From the IMG/VR virus record IMGVR_UViG_3300026256_000117, positions 1 to 25,498 of that record: a DNA stretch of 25,498 nucleotides; one strand, written 5' to 3'. Source of the DNA: a virus. A program made the position numbers and the translations under genes. The notes beneath the pieces are model-generated. The model worked only from the letters and a program-made list of their open reading frames with translations. It ran no database searches and was not told the origin of the DNA. Below are positions 22,363-25,498 of this stretch, in pieces. Numbering within the stretch: position 1 is the first letter of the stretch; the number at the start of each line of letters is the position of its first letter.

Positions 22363-22383
22363 TTAGCTTAGGAGATTCAGTCC

Positions 22384-23541
22384 ATGTGGATTGATAATGA
22401 TTTTCCGAAGCTTCTAGGTGCAGAACTGTACCGCCCCCACCCGGCATACATCATTGAGATGGCAGTTGAGCCAGTGGTTGTTCACGACTTTAGTAAGCAA
22501 CCCGGTCAGACTGTTCAACTCGATCGTTACCGTTTCTGGGGCAAGCCCGGCACTAAAGAGAGCCGTGAGCGTACAGCTGATCAAACACTTGGAACAGCTT
22601 CGGCACGAAACATCGTGAAGGATAAGGTTCTTGTCACTCTTCGTGAGTACACTGGACCTGCAGACACCCGCGACACTGCACAGCCTTCTACATTTAAAGT
22701 CGCACGTGAGACCCTTATCACTGCTCAGCGTTTGCTGCTTGATACAGGTAATTTGAACGTTTTCCACCAGTCAATTGGTAGCCTTACGCTACTTGATGAT
22801 TACCGCCGTTGGAGGGACCGTGTGTTCGCCAACGAACTCATGAAAGCTGATGATGGAAGTCAAGCTTCTGAAGAGCGTGGCGGATACTATCTGCCTTTGG
22901 ATAAAACCAAAGGAGGTACAGGCGGCACCCTTGGTGTAACATATGATACTGGTGAAGACGCTAAGTTCACAGTAAAAACTGACTTGCTGGAAGTTGTTAA
23001 GGATATGCGCAAGCGTAATGTCCCAACATTCTCAGATGGTTACTACCGTTGCATCTGCGACCCTACTGCAATGATGCATCTGCGTCAGGACCCCGATTTC
23101 AGAGAGATCGCTAAGTATCCTGGCCAAGGTATGATCAATCCGATGCAGCCTAACCAAGCACCTAACGCTACCTTCTTCCAAGGTATGGGTCCTGCTTATG
23201 GTCAAGCCGGTTTCGTAGCTGGACAGCCAGTGATGCCTACCGGATTTCTTTTTGAGGGAGTTCGTTGGTTTGAATCAACAAACCTTCCTGAACAAATCGA
23301 TAATCTGATCATTAATGATGCTCCTGGACCGAACAACACCGCTGAAGATTTTACTGCAGCTCAGTTGATTTTCTTCGGTCCTCAAGCACTCGGCGTAGGT
23401 ATCGGTGGAAACAATGCTCAGATTCTTTTGAACAATAATGATGACTTCTCACGATTCATCATCATGATCTGGAGTCTGTTTGCCGGTTTTGAAGTTCTTA
23501 ACAAAGACTTCATTACGGTTGCCTACTCTTTCGTATATTGA
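22384..23541 (+). CDS. Major capsid protein (385 aa)
   Basis: Forms the icosahedral shell. The 385-residue length, position in the head module and sequence style (DRYRFWGKPGTKESRERTAD near residues 47-66, DDYRRWRDRVFANELMKAD near 133-151, CDPTAMMHLRQDP near 220-232) fit an HK97-fold capsid of the N4 gp56-like kind; this subfamily call is tentative. Codon use is richer in G/C-ending and favoured codons than in the flanking small genes, as expected for the most abundant virion protein. It has a clear AGGAG ribosome-binding site, rare in this window, and the next gene follows after 15 nt with an even stronger one. No protease gene is visible nearby, so maturation cleavage cannot be inferred. Confidence 0.85.
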   Translation: MWIDNDFPKLLGAELYRPHPAYIIEMAVEPVVVHDFSKQPGQTVQLDRYRFWGKPGTKESRERTADQTLGTASARNIVKDKVLVTLREYTGPADTRDTAQPSTFKVARETLITAQRLLLDTGNLNVFHQSIGSLTLLDDYRRWRDRVFANELMKADDGSQASEERGGYYLPLDKTKGGTGGTLGVTYDTGEDAKFTVKTDLLEVVKDMRKRNVPTFSDGYYRCICDPTAMMHLRQDPDFREIAKYPGQGMINPMQPNQAPNATFFQGMGPAYGQAGFVAGQPVMPTGFLFEGVRWFESTNLPEQIDNLIINDAPGPNNTAEDFTAAQLIFFGPQALGVGIGGNNAQILLNNNDDFSRFIIMIWSLFAGFEVLNKDFITVAYSFVY

Positions 23542-23542
23542 T

Positions 23543-23548
23543 AGGAGG
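23543..23548 (+). promoter_or_regulatory. Strong Shine-Dalgarno AGGAGG
   Basis: A perfect AGGAGG 8 nt before the ATG at 23557, the strongest ribosome-binding site in the window. It implies very high translation of the capsid partner gene. Confidence 0.7.
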
Positions 23549-23556
23549 TAACTAAA

Positions 23557-24219
23557 ATGGCTATTATTTTTCCCGGAAACTATGTAGAGCGTTTGAACGC
23601 TTATTCACAAGCTAAGACTATTGACGGCACTACCACCACCCCTGCTCAAAACAGGCAAGGTGTGGAAGCACTTCCTGGTCTTAATTATTACTCAGCAGTT
23701 GGTGTTGTTATTGTTCCAGCAGCAGGTCTAGCAGCAGGCAATCATGCTTGCATGGTACTATCTCCTGACATGCGAGCTGATGACAAGCCTCGTCTTGATG
23801 TGGCTCTTCAGATTCCAGTTGGCGCAAAAGTTTATCGTATTGCACTTCGTGGAATTAATATTAAAGGAGCTGCTGCTAGTGGTGAGTTGATCACAGTAAC
23901 GAAGAGTTCTGCAGGTGGTGCATTTAGCAACACGGATCTGAGACCACAACTTGAAACAGTCGCGGCCAATGCGGCTTTGGATTATCTGTATACACCAGAT
24001 AATGATAACTCAGAATTCAAAGGTTTAGCTGCTACAGCTACTGAAGCAGTTACCGGAAATGAGATTGCAATTCACGCTACAACCGCAGCTGCGGTTAATG
24101 TCCTCGATACTGATGACGTTTCAGCTATTCTTATTGAAATTTGTTATTTCATGGATGCTGCTGCTCCTGTAACAGATGATGTTAATCTTCCATTTAAGAC
24201 TGAAGCAGGTTCTTCCTGA
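23557..24219 (+). CDS. Probable capsid-associated structural protein (220 aa)
   Basis: A 220-residue Ala/Thr/Asn-rich protein with alternating hydrophobic strands (YYSAVGVVIVPAAGLAAG, VGAKVYRIALRGINIKG), which suggests a beta-rich fold. No signal peptide or enzyme motif. It follows the capsid gene after 15 nt, has the strongest ribosome-binding site in the window, shares the capsid gene's codon bias, and is followed by a clear intrinsic terminator. Together these suggest a protein made in amounts close to the capsid's, such as a decoration or cement protein. I do not recognise the family by sequence, so the role rests on context. Confidence 0.75.
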   Translation: MAIIFPGNYVERLNAYSQAKTIDGTTTTPAQNRQGVEALPGLNYYSAVGVVIVPAAGLAAGNHACMVLSPDMRADDKPRLDVALQIPVGAKVYRIALRGINIKGAAASGELITVTKSSAGGAFSNTDLRPQLETVAANAALDYLYTPDNDNSEFKGLAATATEAVTGNEIAIHATTAAAVNVLDTDDVSAILIEICYFMDAAAPVTDDVNLPFKTEAGSS

Positions 24220-24235
24220 TTCTTTTTAAATGAAT

Positions 24236-24267
24236 TTAAAGCGTCCTTCACTGGGCGCTTTTTTTGT
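24236..24267 (+). terminator. Intrinsic terminator after the capsid operon
   Basis: AAAGCGTCC (24238-24246) pairs with GGGCGCTTT (24253-24261), with one G-T wobble and loop TTCACT, followed by a run of T to 24265. It is the clearest rho-independent terminator here and closes the two-gene capsid unit. Confidence 0.85.
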
Positions 24268-24269
24268 GC

Positions 24270-24278
24270 CTATAATAA
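24270..24278 (+). promoter_or_regulatory. Late-type promoter -10 element CTATAATAA
   Basis: TATAAT (24271-24276) ends 25-26 nt before the ATG at 24302. This places the start of the next gene after the terminator rather than at the in-frame ATG 24230 inside it. Confidence 0.6.
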
Positions 24279-24301
24279 AACAAGTAGTCTACAACATACA
24301 A

Positions 24302-24760
24302 ATGGCAAAAACAGAGACAACTGAATCTCCAACGAAACTATTTCAAGATGAGAAGACAGGTAAGCTTGTAGAGTTTCTTAGTGTATTCGATAAAGATTAT
24401 GCAAAAGTACGTGATGCATCTGGTAATATTATTTATGTGACTCTTGAGCAGCTCGTTCCTTATCATGCAGAGAAAGGCCGGCTTGCAAAGATCACTGCTC
24501 CAATGACTATCCCTGAACCAGAGGAAGCTCCTCCAGTAACTGCAATTCCAGCAGAAGATGTACGTTTAAATATGAATGCCGCTTCAGCTGAGCAAATTCA
24601 AAAACGCCTTCCTGGTGTTGGATATACAACTGCTAAAAGGATTGTTGAATTGCGTATGTCTCTTTCAGGAGAACGCTTCAGTAACTTAAAACAGCTGGAG
24701 AATATTCCGCGAGTTAATTGGGAGCAAGTTATTAAAGAAGATCTTATTTTTATAGGTTAA
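24302..24760 (+). CDS. Helix-hairpin-helix (ComEA-like) protein (152 aa)
   Basis: The start is the ATG at 24302; an in-frame ATG at 24230 lies before the upstream terminator and promoter and is unlikely. Residues about 20-55 form a small beta-type segment (LVEFLSVFDKDYAKVRD, then IIYVTLEQLVPY). After a Pro/Glu-rich linker (65-85) comes a tandem helix-hairpin-helix fold at about 88-147, with LNMNAASAEQIQKRLPGVG, TAKRIVELR and FSNLKQLENIPRV, of the ComEA type. Such domains bind the DNA backbone without sequence preference. The next gene encodes a histone H1-like protein, so the pair may deal with packaged or replicating DNA. An alternative is a head-completion protein. Confidence 0.8.
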   Translation: MAKTETTESPTKLFQDEKTGKLVEFLSVFDKDYAKVRDASGNIIYVTLEQLVPYHAEKGRLAKITAPMTIPEPEEAPPVTAIPAEDVRLNMNAASAEQIQKRLPGVGYTTAKRIVELRMSLSGERFSNLKQLENIPRVNWEQVIKEDLIFIG

Positions 24761-24761
24761 A

Positions 24762-24770
24762 ATATAAAGG
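24762..24770 (+). promoter_or_regulatory. Possible -10 element ATATAAAGG
   Basis: TATAAA (24763-24768) ends 24-25 nt before the ATG at 24793, right after the previous stop. Position fits; the hexamer is a weaker match. Confidence 0.35.
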
Positions 24771-24792
24771 TAGAAGACATTGGTAGCCAGTC

Positions 24793-25498
24793 ATGGCATT
24801 AAGCGATAAGCTTGCTGAACATAAAAATACTGAATATGTCTCCTCAGGTGGTAGTAATACTTCCTATAAATCAGGTCATAAAGAGCGTCTTCAGCATAAG
24901 AAAGATAAAAAAGACGCTGCTAAAAAAGCAGCATCTGACGCAGCCGCTGCTGCAGCAAAGAAAAAAGCTGATGATAAGGCCGCTAATAAAACTGCTAGAC
25001 AGGAGACAAGAGCGGCTAATAAAACTGCTAGACAGGATAAAAGAGCAGCTAATAAAACTGCTAGACAGGAGACAAGAGCAGCCAAGCAAGCAGCAAAGAA
25101 AAAAGCTGCTAATAAAACTGCTAGACAGGCGAAAAGGGCTGCTAATAAAACTGCTAGACAGGAGACAAGAGCAGCCAAGCAAGCAGCAAAAGCAGCACCT
25201 AAAAAGCCAGCACCTAAAAAGCCAGTAGCTAAAAAACCTTTAGCAGCAAAACGTAAAAGGCTTAATGCAAAAGTAGCAGCTGGGAAGATTACCGCTGCTC
25301 AAAAGAAAAAAAGAATGACTAAGGCTAGAGCTAAAGCAAAGCCAGCACCGGCAAAGCCAGCTCCTAAAAAGCCAGTAGCTAAAAAACCTTTAGCAGTAAA
25401 ACGTAAAAGGCTTAAGGCAAAAGTAGCAGCCGGGAAGATAACCGTTGCTCAAAAGAGAAAAAGAATGACTAAGGCTAGAGCTAAAGCAAAGCCTGTAG
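24793..25498 (+). CDS. Histone H1-like Lys/Ala-rich repeat protein, 3' end outside window
   Basis: The frame starts at ATG 24793 and is open to the end of the window (235 codons seen). Residues 1-35 are ordinary and polar (MALSDKLAEHKNTEYVSSGG). After that the protein is almost entirely Lys, Ala, Arg, Pro and Thr. Residues 63 to about 140 hold five copies of AANKTARQxxR with AAKQAAK spacers. From about 137 on there are two copies, 50 residues apart, of a Pro/Lys stretch (KKPVAKKPLA) followed by KRKRL, AAGKIT and KKRMTKARAKAKP. The composition is that of histone H1 tails and bacterial H1-like proteins, which bind and condense DNA. A role with packaged phage DNA or with the host nucleoid is inferred. 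Recent unit duplication is clear at DNA level. Shadow frames through this repeat are not genes. Confidence 0.8.
   Translation, partial: MALSDKLAEHKNTEYVSSGGSNTSYKSGHKERLQHKKDKKDAAKKAASDAAAAAAKKKADDKAANKTARQETRAANKTARQDKRAANKTARQETRAAKQAAKKKAANKTARQAKRAANKTARQETRAAKQAAKAAPKKPAPKKPVAKKPLAAKRKRLNAKVAAGKITAAQKKKRMTKARAKAKPAPAKPAPKKPVAKKPLAVKRKRLKAKVAAGKITVAQKRKRMTKARAKAKPV
24979..25170 (+). repeat. Five 33-bp AANKTARQ coding repeats
   Basis: Units begin at 24979, 25012, 25045, 25105 and 25138, with a 27-bp spacer after the third. Most bases are identical (GCTAATAAAACTGCTAGACA in each). They encode 11 residues, the same unit length as in the unrelated hendecad gene. Confidence 0.85.
25201..25498 (+). 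repeat. 150-bp tandem coding repeat, cut by window end
   Basis: The block with GCCAGTAGCTAAAAAACC recurs exactly 150 bp apart (25221 and 25371), and the two copies differ at few positions up to the window end. Further copies may follow outside. Confidence 0.8.

Noticed and set aside
24230-24301. ATG 24230 as the start of the helix-hairpin-helix protein
   Set aside because: It lies within the intrinsic terminator of the capsid unit and upstream of the TATAAT element; ATG 24302 has the standard distance from that element.
24812-25228. Other frames open through the 33-bp repeat (plus and minus strands)
   Set aside because: The tandem repeat has a length divisible by three, so any stop-free frame in one unit stays open in all. 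The Leu- or Ala-rich products are shadows of the Lys/Ala-rich gene at 24793.

Overview
The window reads as the structural (late) region of a lytic tailed phage that probably infects a unicellular cyanobacterium. The phage assignment rests on a complete large terminase (11999-13537), a portal (15502-17805), a scaffold (17267-18304), an HK97-fold-type major capsid protein (22384-23541), a phage tail lysozyme (9344-8415, minus) and an S74 intramolecular chaperone (5572-6261). The host assignment rests on a full sigma-70 factor (19488-20444) whose N-terminal region DSVRSYLRDIGRVPLLAHDE and region 2 KFSTYAYWWIRQGITRAI match the cyanobacterial group 1/2 style. No sheath, tube or tape-measure gene is visible, and several virion proteins carry glycine-rich hydrophobic segments. 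A short-tailed (podovirus-like) particle is therefore the better guess, but the window is cut at both ends. The DNA is AT-rich apart from a GC-rich island at about 17270-17800.

Layout. 2-7615: unrecognised virion-type proteins, many with one hydrophobic or glycine-zipper stretch, including the S74-chaperone protein. 7642-9344: a C39-like papain-fold peptidase and, convergent to it, a tail lysozyme. 9411-11964: a hendecad-repeat (30 x 11 residues) fibre-like protein, a possible small terminase and a small basic protein. 11999-18304: large terminase, an Asn-rich repeat protein, portal and scaffold; the scaffold overlaps the portal by 539 bp in another frame. 18361-21382: small proteins around the sigma factor. 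21388-22279 (minus): an unknown gene and an HNH homing-endonuclease-like gene. 22384-25498: capsid, a probable capsid partner, a helix-hairpin-helix protein and a histone H1-like Lys/Ala-rich repeat protein that runs off the window.

The most striking regularity is a short promoter-like motif (consensus about NTANANTAR, best form YTACAATAG). It sits upstream of nearly every transcription-unit head on both strands, with the hexamer ending 21-29 nt before the start codon. No -35 element is obvious and most of these leaders have no Shine-Dalgarno. Genes inside units (overlapping or abutting their neighbour) mostly lack the motif and rely on Shine-Dalgarno or stop-start overlap. My inference is a gene-by-gene late promoter network that may be read by the phage's own sigma factor.

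A second pattern is a shared N-terminal module (SFL-x2-4-PDY-x-x-L-x-AL, then an Ala-rich helix and a Gly-rich hydrophobic end). It occurs alone in 5193-5525 and fused to lysozyme in 9344-8415; 5572-6261 has a similar architecture in front of its S74 chaperone. No stretch above 300 bases lacks a gene. I saw no tRNA, CRISPR array or insertion sequence.
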